Of a DNA stretch of 64,000 nucleotides, positions 23,918 to 30,987 are shown one piece after another (positions within the stretch are counted from its first letter, which is position 1; the number at the start of each line of letters is the position of its first letter). Both the position numbers and the translations under genes were made by a program. This stretch comes from Rhodococcus rhodochrous. Its GTDB lineage: Bacteria > Actinomycetota > Actinomycetes > Mycobacteriales > Mycobacteriaceae. The notes beneath the pieces were generated by a model, which had not been told where the DNA came from, did no database searches, and worked only from the letters and a program-made list of their open reading frames with translations. Location of the stretch: NCBI RefSeq assembly GCF_014854695.1, contig NZ_CP027557.1:930001-994000 (forward strand), in the 5' to 3' direction.

Positions 23918-24763
23918 TCAGTGGTCGAGTTTCGAGGCGAGTCGGTCGATGTACGCGACGACGTCGTCCTGGGGACGGTCGGGCAGGCCGAAGATCACCT
24001 CGGTGACCCCGGAGTCCTCCCAGATCCTCAGTTGCTCGGCGTCGTGACGGCCTGCCAGGGCGAGGATCTCGGGAGTCCCTGCACGGCCGGCATCGGCCCA
24101 GGCCTTGTGGAGGCGCGCGACGTTGTCGACGACGTTGTTCTCCGTGGGTGTGGTGATCCACCCGTCGGTGTGGCGGACGATCCAGTCGAAGTTGCGGTCG
24201 GTGGAACCGGCGCCGAGGAAGATCGGGGGCCGTGGCTGCTGCACAGGTTTCGGCCACGCCCAGCTCGGCCCGAACGCGACGAAGTCTCCCTCGTAGGAGG
24301 CCTCTTCCTCGGTCCACAGCGCCTGCATCGCTTCGAGATACTGGCGCATCGCGGTGCGCTTCTTCTTCGGCGGTACGCCGTGGTCGGCGAGTTCCTCGGC
24401 GTTCCAACCGAATCCGACACCGAAGTTCACCCGGCCGCCGGAAAGGTGATCGAGGCTCGCGATGGTCTTGGCGAGCGTGATGGGGTCGTGCTCGAGGGGC
24501 AGTGCGACGGAGGTGCCCAACTTGATCGTCGACGTCACCGCGGCTGCGAGTCCGAGCGCCACCCACGGATCGAGGGTGCGCATGTAGCGGTCGTCGGGAA
24601 GGGTCTCGTTGCCCGTTCCCGGATGCGCGGATTCGCGACGGATCGGGATGTGAGTGTGTTCGGGCACATAGAAACTGTCGAAACCGCGACTCTCCGCGGT
24701 CGAGGCAGCGACTTCGGGCCGGATTCCCCGGTCGCTCGTGAACAGGGTGATTCCGTGGCGCAC
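23918..24763 (-). CDS. LLM-class F420-dependent oxidoreductase
   Basis: 281 residues from GTG at 24763 (VRHGITLFTSDRG). TIM-barrel luciferase-like family: FYVPEHTHIPIRRES, KLGTSVALPLEHDPITLAKT, LSGGRVNFGVGFGWNAEEL and PPIFLGAGSTDRNF are the standard blocks of the TIGR03619-type F420 group. The longer reading to 25063 runs through the divergent promoter and is rejected. It probably performs an F420-linked hydride transfer; the substrate is unknown. It is first in a two-gene operon with the flavoprotein at 22432. Confidence 0.83.
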   Translation of the reverse strand: MRHGITLFTSDRGIRPEVAASTAESRGFDSFYVPEHTHIPIRRESAHPGTGNETLPDDRYMRTLDPWVALGLAAAVTSTIKLGTSVALPLEHDPITLAKTIASLDHLSGGRVNFGVGFGWNAEELADHGVPPKKKRTAMRQYLEAMQALWTEEEASYEGDFVAFGPSWAWPKPVQQPRPPIFLGAGSTDRNFDWIVRHTDGWITTPTENNVVDNVARLHKAWADAGRAGTPEILALAGRHDAEQLRIWEDSGVTEVIFGLPDRPQDDVVAYIDRLASKLDH

Positions 24764-24795
24764 AGCAGCCCCTCTCCAGACGGTGACGGAGAAAA

Positions 24796-24809
24796 TGTAA
24801 CGCGTTCTA
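24796..24809. promoter_or_regulatory. KstR-type operator palindrome
   Basis: TGTAACGCGTTCTA fits the KstR consensus TnnAACnnGTTnnA at every fixed position and lies in the divergent promoter between the LLM gene and a KstR-like TetR gene. Confidence 0.65.
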
Positions 24810-24827
24810 CATCCGGAGGGAAGAGAT

Positions 24828-24846
24828 TTCCGGACACCTGTCTGAT
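24828..24846. promoter_or_regulatory. Weaker match to the TetR operator of the CYP51 locus
   Basis: TTCCGGACACCTGTCTGAT shares the exact core GACACCTGTC with the aldehyde dehydrogenase operator at 11749-11767, with degenerate flanks. It sits 19 bases from the KstR-type palindrome in the same promoter. Confidence 0.35.
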
Positions 24847-24923
24847 TGTGGCCGGTCGGCGGTACGAAAAGGCAGGCGCACCACGCTGAACTATCCTCGA
24901 AACGGGCATGAACGGAAGGTGGC

Positions 24924-25610
24924 GTGATGACGGAGCAGTCGACGACGGAGACCGCGGGCGAGGAGTCGGCGTCGACGCAGACCTCGCGACCGGCCCTCGG
25001 GTCCACCCGGTCGCCCGGTGCGGGCCTGCGGCCGGCGCAGCGGGCGCGGTACATGCGGATCATCGCCTCCGCCGAGGAGCTCGCCTCGGAGGGCGGTTAC
25101 GACGCCGTGCAGATGCGGGCTGTCGCAGACCGATCCGGTGTCGCTCTCGGTACGGTCTACCGCTACTTCCCGTCGAAGAACCACCTGCTCGTCGTGGCGC
25201 TCGTACTCGAATTCGAGACCGCCGCCGAAGCCGTGACCACCGCGGAGATCCCGGGCGGCAGTGCCGCCGAGCGCCTCATGGGCGTGCTGCGCGGGGTGAT
25301 GCCGCGGCTGTCCGAGAACCCGCTGCGCTACGACGCGCTCATCCGGGCGGCGATGTTCGCCGACGCGTCCTCGGCGCCCGAACTCGACCGTCTCGGTGAG
25401 GTGCTCACGCGCCTGTTCGCGCAGGCGGCGGGCATCGACATCGTCACCGAAGAAGTACTCAACGCCGTGCGGATCATCGCCGACGTGTGGATGTCGGCGC
25501 TGGTCGCGTGGGTGGCCGGCCGGCAGTCGGTCGACGATGTGCTCGCACACATGGACACCGCCGTCACACTCGTGTTCGACCGGCTGAACCGACTGCAGCG
25601 GGCGAGCTGA
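24924..25610 (+). CDS. KstR-like TetR-family regulator
   Basis: About 227 residues (GTG 24924 or ATG 24927; GGAAGG at 24914-24919). The DNA-binding part GGYDAVQMRAVADRSGVALG followed by TVYRYFPSKNHLLVVALVLEF is strikingly like KstR (Rv3574), the repressor of cholesterol catabolism, and the C-terminal part (AAMFADASSAPEL, VRIIADVWMSALVAWVAGRQ) also follows KstR. A longer disordered N-terminus of about 35 residues sets it apart. It is divergent from the LLM gene across a KstR-type palindrome, so it is likely autoregulated and may respond to a steroid CoA thioester. It is probably a paralogue rather than KstR itself, since the classic cholesterol genes are absent here. Confidence 0.8.
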   Translation: MMTEQSTTETAGEESASTQTSRPALGSTRSPGAGLRPAQRARYMRIIASAEELASEGGYDAVQMRAVADRSGVALGTVYRYFPSKNHLLVVALVLEFETAAEAVTTAEIPGGSAAERLMGVLRGVMPRLSENPLRYDALIRAAMFADASSAPELDRLGEVLTRLFAQAAGIDIVTEEVLNAVRIIADVWMSALVAWVAGRQSVDDVLAHMDTAVTLVFDRLNRLQRAS

Positions 25611-25644
25611 CGCCCACCCGCCGCAGTTCGAGTTCGGGGTTCGA

Positions 25645-26472
25645 TCAGGCCGGCACGTCCACGATGCCGATCGTGGGCAGGAAGAAGCACTGTGCGTCAC
25701 CGTTCCGGACGTTGCCGAAAACGGCTGCCAGCACGGTTCCCGAGCCGGTCTCGACCGGCGCGACCCGCACGCCGCCCAGTGGCAGCGTGTCGGCGATGAA
25801 GGTCGTGATCGCCTGCTCGACGATGCCGCGGGCCTGCGCGGGGACTCCGGCCGGGACGGCGCCTGCGGCAGCCTCCTCCGGCGTGCCCATCGGTACGAAG
25901 CCGCCCTGGAATGTGTTGACGTTGAACCACGCGAGCTGGATGCCCGAGGTGTCGGCGTCCTCCTCGAGGCCGACCGGGACGAACGCGAAGAGCGTCTCGG
26001 CGGGGGCGACGACGTTCAGGTTCTCCGACACCCACGGAAGGTCGGAGTCGGGCCACGGTCCGGGCAGGGCCCCCGCAACCGCAGGCACGGTGCCCAGCGG
26101 CAGGTCGCCGTCGGCCGTGCAGAACGGCGCGACCGTGGGGTAGAGGAACGGTTCGACGCCGAGGCGGCGCAGGAACTCCATGCCGTCCTCGTAGGCGCCG
26201 AGCGGTGTCGCTTCGGCCGCGTCGACAGCGCTTCCGCGTGCGTTCGCGATCGCTTCGGCAGCAGCGAGAGCGGTTCGATCGACGCCGGGCAGCGCGCGGA
26301 GGGCCTCGAGCGAGCTCACGAGCGGACTCGTGGCGGGCGCTTCCGCCGGTGCTGCCGGCTCCGCGGGTGCGGGCTCGGCGACGGCGACGGCGGGAAGCGC
26401 CAGGCCTGCGGCGACGGTCAGGGCTGCGGCGGCCGAGATGCGACGCATCCGATTGCGGTGTCTGCGGCTCAT
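25645..26472 (-). CDS. Secreted protein of unknown function
   Basis: 275 residues starting at ATG 26472 behind a very strong AGGAGGAGAA ribosome site. It has a signal peptide: basic RRHRNRMRRIS, hydrophobic AAAALTVAAGLALPAVAVA, cleavage near AVA-EP around residue 33, then an Ala/Pro-rich linker. The mature part has two cysteines (in PFCTADG and AQCFFLP) that could form a disulphide. No catalytic motif was recognised; the family looks restricted to mycolic-acid bacteria. It converges with the KstR-like gene. A palindrome lies upstream. Confidence 0.7.
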   Translation of the reverse strand: MSRRHRNRMRRISAAAALTVAAGLALPAVAVAEPAPAEPAAPAEAPATSPLVSSLEALRALPGVDRTALAAAEAIANARGSAVDAAEATPLGAYEDGMEFLRRLGVEPFLYPTVAPFCTADGDLPLGTVPAVAGALPGPWPDSDLPWVSENLNVVAPAETLFAFVPVGLEEDADTSGIQLAWFNVNTFQGGFVPMGTPEEAAAGAVPAGVPAQARGIVEQAITTFIADTLPLGGVRVAPVETGSGTVLAAVFGNVRNGDAQCFFLPTIGIVDVPA

Positions 26473-26520
26473 GTGGGGTTCTCCTCCTGTGGGTCGTGAC
26501 ACCCGGACGGGCTCTACCTA

Positions 26521-26543
26521 ACTCTAAAGTAGAGGTTTAGAGT
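26521..26543. promoter_or_regulatory. Palindrome upstream of the secreted protein gene
   Basis: ACTCTAAA (26521-26528) and TTTAGAGT (26536-26543) form a perfect 8-bp inverted repeat with a 7-base spacer, about 50 bases before the start at 26472. Its AT-rich composition in this GC-rich window suggests a promoter operator. Confidence 0.55.
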
Positions 26544-26566
26544 ACGACCGTTCCAGGAGACCACAA

Positions 26567-26594
26567 GGGCGGCGCTCCGGCCAGAGCGCCGCCC
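26567..26594. terminator. Hairpin downstream of the metPS-type operon
   Basis: GGGCGGCGCT / AGCGCCGCCC, a perfect 10-bp stem with an 8-base loop, 48 bases past the stop of the small transporter subunit. A second hairpin (AACCGAC...GTCGGTT with CCCA/TGGG inside) lies between them at about 26608-26631. Confidence 0.65.
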
Positions 26595-26641
26595 CGTGGT
26601 GTTACCGAACCGACACCCATGTGGGTCGGTTGTGCAGCTGA

Positions 26642-26749
26642 TCAGTCCGGATCGTCCGGATGCTTTCGCAGATGCAGGATGCTCAGCAGGAGACCGCCCC
26701 ACAGCGTGACGAGGGCGAGAATCATCATGGCGACTGCCGCTGTGCTCAT
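26642..26749 (-). CDS. metS: MetS-type small subunit of NSS transporter
   Basis: 35-residue peptide with one transmembrane helix (AAVAMMILALVTLWGGLLLS) and a short charged tail (HLRKHPDDPD). Its ATG overlaps the stop of the large transporter gene as ATGA. This is the arrangement of MetP/MetS in Corynebacterium glutamicum, where the small subunit is needed for methionine and alanine uptake. At 35 codons it is easily missed by gene finders. Confidence 0.82.
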   Translation of the reverse strand: MSTAAVAMMILALVTLWGGLLLSILHLRKHPDDPD

Positions 26750-28350
26750 CGGGTACCTCCGGTGGACGAGTCGGGTCCGGGCGAGGGATCGCCGGACGAA
26801 GCAGGCGCCTGGGCGGACGCGAGCGGACGGTTTTCGTCCAGCTCGTATTCCTCGTCGATTCCCCTGCGCCACGGGATGAACGTCAGGAGGACGGCGAGGA
26901 TGATCACGCCGGCCTGCACGCTCCACCCGAAGGCCGTGACCAGGCTGTCGGGAAGACCGCCGTAGCCGTCGCGGACACGGTCGCGGATCTCGCTGAACAG
27001 CATGTAGCCGAGGACGAGCGGGGTGATGATGCCCGTGAACACCATCCAGCCCGTGCCGACCTTGAACGACGACACCGAGTTGAGGTGGTCGCGGAGTTCG
27101 GGCAGACGACGATAGATCCACGCGACCACCACGAGCGCCACGAAGGCGACACCCACGATGCCGAACTGGTTCGCGAAGCGGTCCACCACGTCGAGGGTGT
27201 TCAGGCCGGTGGTGGTGGGGAAGAGCAGCAGCGACACGATCGCCGACACACCACCGATGGCGAGAACGGCAGGCACCCGGCCGAGGCCCGTCTTGTCCTG
27301 GAAGGCCGAAACGGTCACCTGGATGATGCTGATCATCGACGTGAATCCGGCGAAGACCAGCGAGCCGAAGAACAGCACACCGAAGAGCGGGCCGCCGGGC
27401 ATCTCCGAGACGATCGTCGGGAAGGCGATGAAGGCGAGACCGATACCGCCGGCGACCACCTCACCGACCTCGACGCCTTGCGCCTGGGCCATGAAGCCGA
27501 GAGCGGAGAAGACACCGATGCCGGCGAGCACCTCGAAGCTCGAGTTCGAGAACCCGACCACGAGACCCGAACCGGTGAGGTTCGTCTTGCGCTTGAGGTA
27601 CGACGCGTAGGTCACCATGATGCCGAAGGCGACGGACAGCGAGAAGAAGATCTGCGCGTACGCCGCGATCCACACCCCGGTGTCGGTCAACGCCGACCAG
27701 TTCGGGGTGAAGAACGCATCGAGACCGGTGGTCGCGCCGTCGAGGGTCAGCGACCGGACGACGAGCGCACCGAACAGCAGGACCAGCAACGGCACGAAGA
27801 ACCGGTTGGCGTTGCCGATACCGCGCTGGACGCCGAGAGCGAGCACCGCGAGCGTCGCGATCCAGACCAGCAGCAGCGTCCACGCGACGCCCGGCACGAA
27901 GCTCAGGCCGAAGGTCGCATCGGTGTCCTGGTTCAGGAACGAACTCATGAAGAAGCCTTCGGGATCGTCGCCCCAGGCCTCGGTGATCGAGAAGAAGGTG
28001 TACCGCGCGGCCCAAGCCACGATCACCGCGTAGTACACGCCGATGACGAAGCACACCAGCACCTGCCACCAGCCGATGAACTCGGCGCCGCGGCGCAGTC
28101 TGCGGAAGGCCAGCGGCGGCGAGCCGCGGAACTTGTGCCCGATCGCGTAGTCGACCAGGAGAAGGGGGATACCCGCGGTCAGCAGCGCGACCAGATACGG
28201 GATCAGGAATGCGCCACCACCGTTCTCGTAAGCGATGTACGGGAAGCGCCAGATGTTGCCGAGTCCGACCGCCGAGCCGATTGCGGCCATGATGAACACC
28301 GACCGGCCCGACCAGACCTCCCGTTTACGTGTGACCTCGTGCTGTGCCAC
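26746..28350 (-). CDS. metP: Sodium-dependent NSS-family amino acid transporter (MetP-like)
   Basis: 534 residues from GTG 28350, preceded by GGAGG. ATGs at 28371 and 28386 are alternatives. N-terminal GSAVGLGNIWRFPYIAYENG is the sodium-binding first helix of the neurotransmitter:sodium symporter family; about 11-12 hydrophobic helices follow. The coupled 35-residue MetS-like peptide points to MetP-type methionine/alanine uptake. The C-terminal tail is acidic and Ser/Pro-rich. Confidence 0.88.
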   Translation of the reverse strand: MAQHEVTRKREVWSGRSVFIMAAIGSAVGLGNIWRFPYIAYENGGGAFLIPYLVALLTAGIPLLLVDYAIGHKFRGSPPLAFRRLRRGAEFIGWWQVLVCFVIGVYYAVIVAWAARYTFFSITEAWGDDPEGFFMSSFLNQDTDATFGLSFVPGVAWTLLLVWIATLAVLALGVQRGIGNANRFFVPLLVLLFGALVVRSLTLDGATTGLDAFFTPNWSALTDTGVWIAAYAQIFFSLSVAFGIMVTYASYLKRKTNLTGSGLVVGFSNSSFEVLAGIGVFSALGFMAQAQGVEVGEVVAGGIGLAFIAFPTIVSEMPGGPLFGVLFFGSLVFAGFTSMISIIQVTVSAFQDKTGLGRVPAVLAIGGVSAIVSLLLFPTTTGLNTLDVVDRFANQFGIVGVAFVALVVVAWIYRRLPELRDHLNSVSSFKVGTGWMVFTGIITPLVLGYMLFSEIRDRVRDGYGGLPDSLVTAFGWSVQAGVIILAVLLTFIPWRRGIDEEYELDENRPLASAQAPASSGDPSPGPDSSTGGTR

Positions 28351-28434
28351 GGACCTCGTCCCTCCATTCATTCGGATGGAGGACAACGCTAGCGCCCCGA
28401 CCGGCGCGCGGGCGATCTTTTCGGGTCGGCGCCT

Positions 28435-29556
28435 TCAGTCGTCGTCCCAGAGCCGCAGGTCCGGGGGAGTCTCGTCCTCGTCCTCCTCCTCGCCGACGTT
28501 CCGATAGCGGAATGCGAAAACGATCCAGCCGATCGCAGCGACGAGCACGAAACTGATCAACCGGTAGACGACCACCGCCGACAGGGCCTGCGCGCCGGTC
28601 ATGCCGGAGGCGGTGAGCGCCGGGACCAGCACGGCGTCCATGACACCCAGACCGGCGGGGAGTAGCGGGATGGCACGGCTGGTGGCGGTCCCGGCCGCGT
28701 AGGCCACCGCGATCCCTGCCAGGCTCGGCGCGCCACCGACGGCGTACGCGGCGAACGCCAGGCACGCACCGTCGCACACCCAGTTGCTCACCGACCACCC
28801 GAACGCACGGGCCGCATGCGGACGGTCGAGTTGCACCGCGCTCAACTGGCCGACGATCTTCCGCCACGCCCGCGCCCCCGCTTGTTCGGGCTTCTTCCGC
28901 AGCCGATTCAGGCTCCTCAGGGCGATCAGTCCGATCGATTCGAACGAACCCGGATTGCCCGCCGCGTACTGGATGAGCACGACCAGCAGCAACAGGCCGC
29001 CGATCGAGAAGATCAGTGAGAACGGGTTGTTGCTGGCGCCGACGAGCAGAGCGCCGACGAGGCCCAGCAGGGCGAGTCCGGCAGCCTGCAGGAGACCGGC
29101 CATGACCAGCTGCCAGGTCGACACCACCGGCGAGGCACCCCAGTGACGCATCTGCCGGTAGGTGAAGGTCGTCCCGACCACCGGTCCGCCCGGGAGGGTC
29201 ACGCTCATGGAGTTCGCCGCGAGTGCCACCGAAAGCGATTGCCGTTGTGAGACCTTCACACCCGCCGCGGACAGCAGCGCCCGCTGCACCCGTGCGAAGG
29301 TCGACATCTCCGCCATCGACGCGCACACCGCCGCGAGGACCCACCACCAGTACAGGTGTCCGAGGCCGCGGACGCTGTCGGACAGCTCCGGCCACACGAG
29401 CACGATCTCGACGGTGAGCACCACGACGAGCAGCGCGCCGACGATCCATTTGAGATACCGGCGTCGCTTCGGGGTGAGCGGCCCGTTCTCACCGTTCGGG
29501 CTCTCGTCGGCTCCGTCGTCGTCCGGCTCCTCGGGTGTCACGGTCTCGTTCGTCAT
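28435..29556 (-). CDS. Lysylphosphatidylglycerol synthase-like membrane protein (UPF0104)
   Basis: 373 residues with an acidic N-terminal tail, about eight membrane helices and conserved blocks LPGGPVVGTTFTYRQMRHWG and LLPAGLGVMDAVLVPALTASG typical of the UPF0104/LPG_synthase_TM family (flippase-like part of MprF). There is no soluble aminoacyltransferase domain, so it is not a complete LPG synthase; lipid translocation is more likely. Its ATG directly follows the stop of the PlsC-type gene, consistent with one phospholipid operon plsB-plsC-this gene. Confidence 0.8.
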   Translation of the reverse strand: MTNETVTPEEPDDDGADESPNGENGPLTPKRRRYLKWIVGALLVVVLTVEIVLVWPELSDSVRGLGHLYWWWVLAAVCASMAEMSTFARVQRALLSAAGVKVSQRQSLSVALAANSMSVTLPGGPVVGTTFTYRQMRHWGASPVVSTWQLVMAGLLQAAGLALLGLVGALLVGASNNPFSLIFSIGGLLLLVVLIQYAAGNPGSFESIGLIALRSLNRLRKKPEQAGARAWRKIVGQLSAVQLDRPHAARAFGWSVSNWVCDGACLAFAAYAVGGAPSLAGIAVAYAAGTATSRAIPLLPAGLGVMDAVLVPALTASGMTGAQALSAVVVYRLISFVLVAAIGWIVFAFRYRNVGEEEDEDETPPDLRLWDDD

Positions 29557-30987
29557 CTATTCGGTGGGCCAGCTCGACAGCGTGCGGCGGTAGAGGTCCT
29601 CGACCTCGGCGATGTGCTCGCCGAGGTTCTCCCGTGACCAGCCGCTCACGTCGATCGGTTCGAGCACCGCCACGTCGACGGTGCCCGACCGCAGCAGAGT
29701 CGAGTGCTTCCACAGGATCTCGCCGGCGTTGCGGATCACGACCGGCACGATCGGCACACCGGCCTGCATCGCGATGTGGAAGGCACCCTTCTTGAACCTG
29801 CCGATCGCCGGGGTCAGCGAGCGCGTGCCTTCGGGGGCGATGACGATCGACGTCCCCTCGCGGAGGGTGTCGACGACGGGTCCGAGCGCCGCTACCGCCC
29901 GTTCGGTGTTCGTGCGGTCGACGAAAGTGGCGCCGACGAACCGCAGGAGCGGCCCGAACAGCGGGTCGTTGGCCATCTCCTTCTTCGTCACACCCGTGAA
30001 GTCCTGCCTCAGGACCTTGGCCAGCACCACCGGGTCGAGCTGACTCTGGTGGTTGAAGATGAACACCGCCGGCCGGGCGGCCCACGCATTCGCTTCCCCG
30101 ACGATGCGTACGTCCACTCCGGCCAGGGCCAGGGAAACCTCGGTGCCGATGCTGATGATCGAGTCCAGCGCGGTCTTGCGGCTGCGGTTGATCAGGCCGA
30201 GTCCGAGACCCGTCCACACCGAGCCGAACATTCCGCCGTAGGCGGCGGCGGTGCGGACGAGTTCGCGGGCGCCCGGCGTGCCGCGCGGCCGGAACCGCAT
30301 GATCGGCCAGTCGCGTTCGATGGCGACGCGGGTGAGAGTGCGATCGGGATTCGTGGCGGTGGGGTTGCCGGCGAAGGCCAGGAAATCCACGTCCTCACCA
30401 CCGTTGGAATAGGTGTAGCTGGCCTCGGCGTCGATGCCGTGTGTCTCGACGAAATTGCGTGCCGCCTCCGCTTTGCCGCTGCGCCACAACGATTTCCCGT
30501 CAACCCGACCGGTGAGCACACCGTTCTCGACCTCGAGCGGGGTGAACAGGATGTGCTCGACGCCCAGCGCGTCCCCGGCGGCCTGGATCTGGTAGCGGGA
30601 CGCCGACGAGGCGATCACCACCGTGTGGCCCGCGTTCTGGTGTGCGCCGATGAGTTGCCACGCCTCCGGATACAGGTGTCCCGCGATCGTCGTCATGAAC
30701 AACCGGCGGCCGATCTCGTAGAGCTCGTCCTCGGTGTGACCGCGCCACGCCTTGAAGGCGATCGCGACGAAGCGTTCGAAGTCCTCCTCGGTCTCCGTCC
30801 CGCGGATCCCGTTGATCATCGTCGCGGCCAGTTCGGATGCGGAGACCTTCCCGGCCAGCACCCGGTCGCGGAAGAAGTGGACACCGGAGAAGCCGTGCAC
30901 GATGGTGCCGTCGAAATCGAAGAAGGCCGCCACTTCGGGTCCCTGTGGACCCGTGCGCACCCGTTCGAGGGCCTGCTCGAGGTTCAC
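29557..30987 (-). CDS. plsC: HAD-IB hydrolase fused to 1-acylglycerol-3-phosphate acyltransferase
   Basis: 476 residues from GTG 30987. Residues about 20-240 form a HAD-IB phosphatase (FFDFDGTIVHGFSG nucleophile motif, IASSASRYQI, YTYSNGGEDVDFL). The rest is a PlsC acyltransferase with NHQSQLDPVV (the HX4D motif) and EGTRS. It resembles the bifunctional PlsC of M. tuberculosis (Rv2483c), which also lies next to plsB2. It adds the second acyl chain to make phosphatidic acid; the HAD part may remove phosphate from phosphoserine, a lipid or another small molecule. GTGA overlap with plsB. Confidence 0.9.
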   Translation of the reverse strand: MNLEQALERVRTGPQGPEVAAFFDFDGTIVHGFSGVHFFRDRVLAGKVSASELAATMINGIRGTETEEDFERFVAIAFKAWRGHTEDELYEIGRRLFMTTIAGHLYPEAWQLIGAHQNAGHTVVIASSASRYQIQAAGDALGVEHILFTPLEVENGVLTGRVDGKSLWRSGKAEAARNFVETHGIDAEASYTYSNGGEDVDFLAFAGNPTATNPDRTLTRVAIERDWPIMRFRPRGTPGARELVRTAAAYGGMFGSVWTGLGLGLINRSRKTALDSIISIGTEVSLALAGVDVRIVGEANAWAARPAVFIFNHQSQLDPVVLAKVLRQDFTGVTKKEMANDPLFGPLLRFVGATFVDRTNTERAVAALGPVVDTLREGTSIVIAPEGTRSLTPAIGRFKKGAFHIAMQAGVPIVPVVIRNAGEILWKHSTLLRSGTVDVAVLEPIDVSGWSRENLGEHIAEVEDLYRRTLSSWPTE

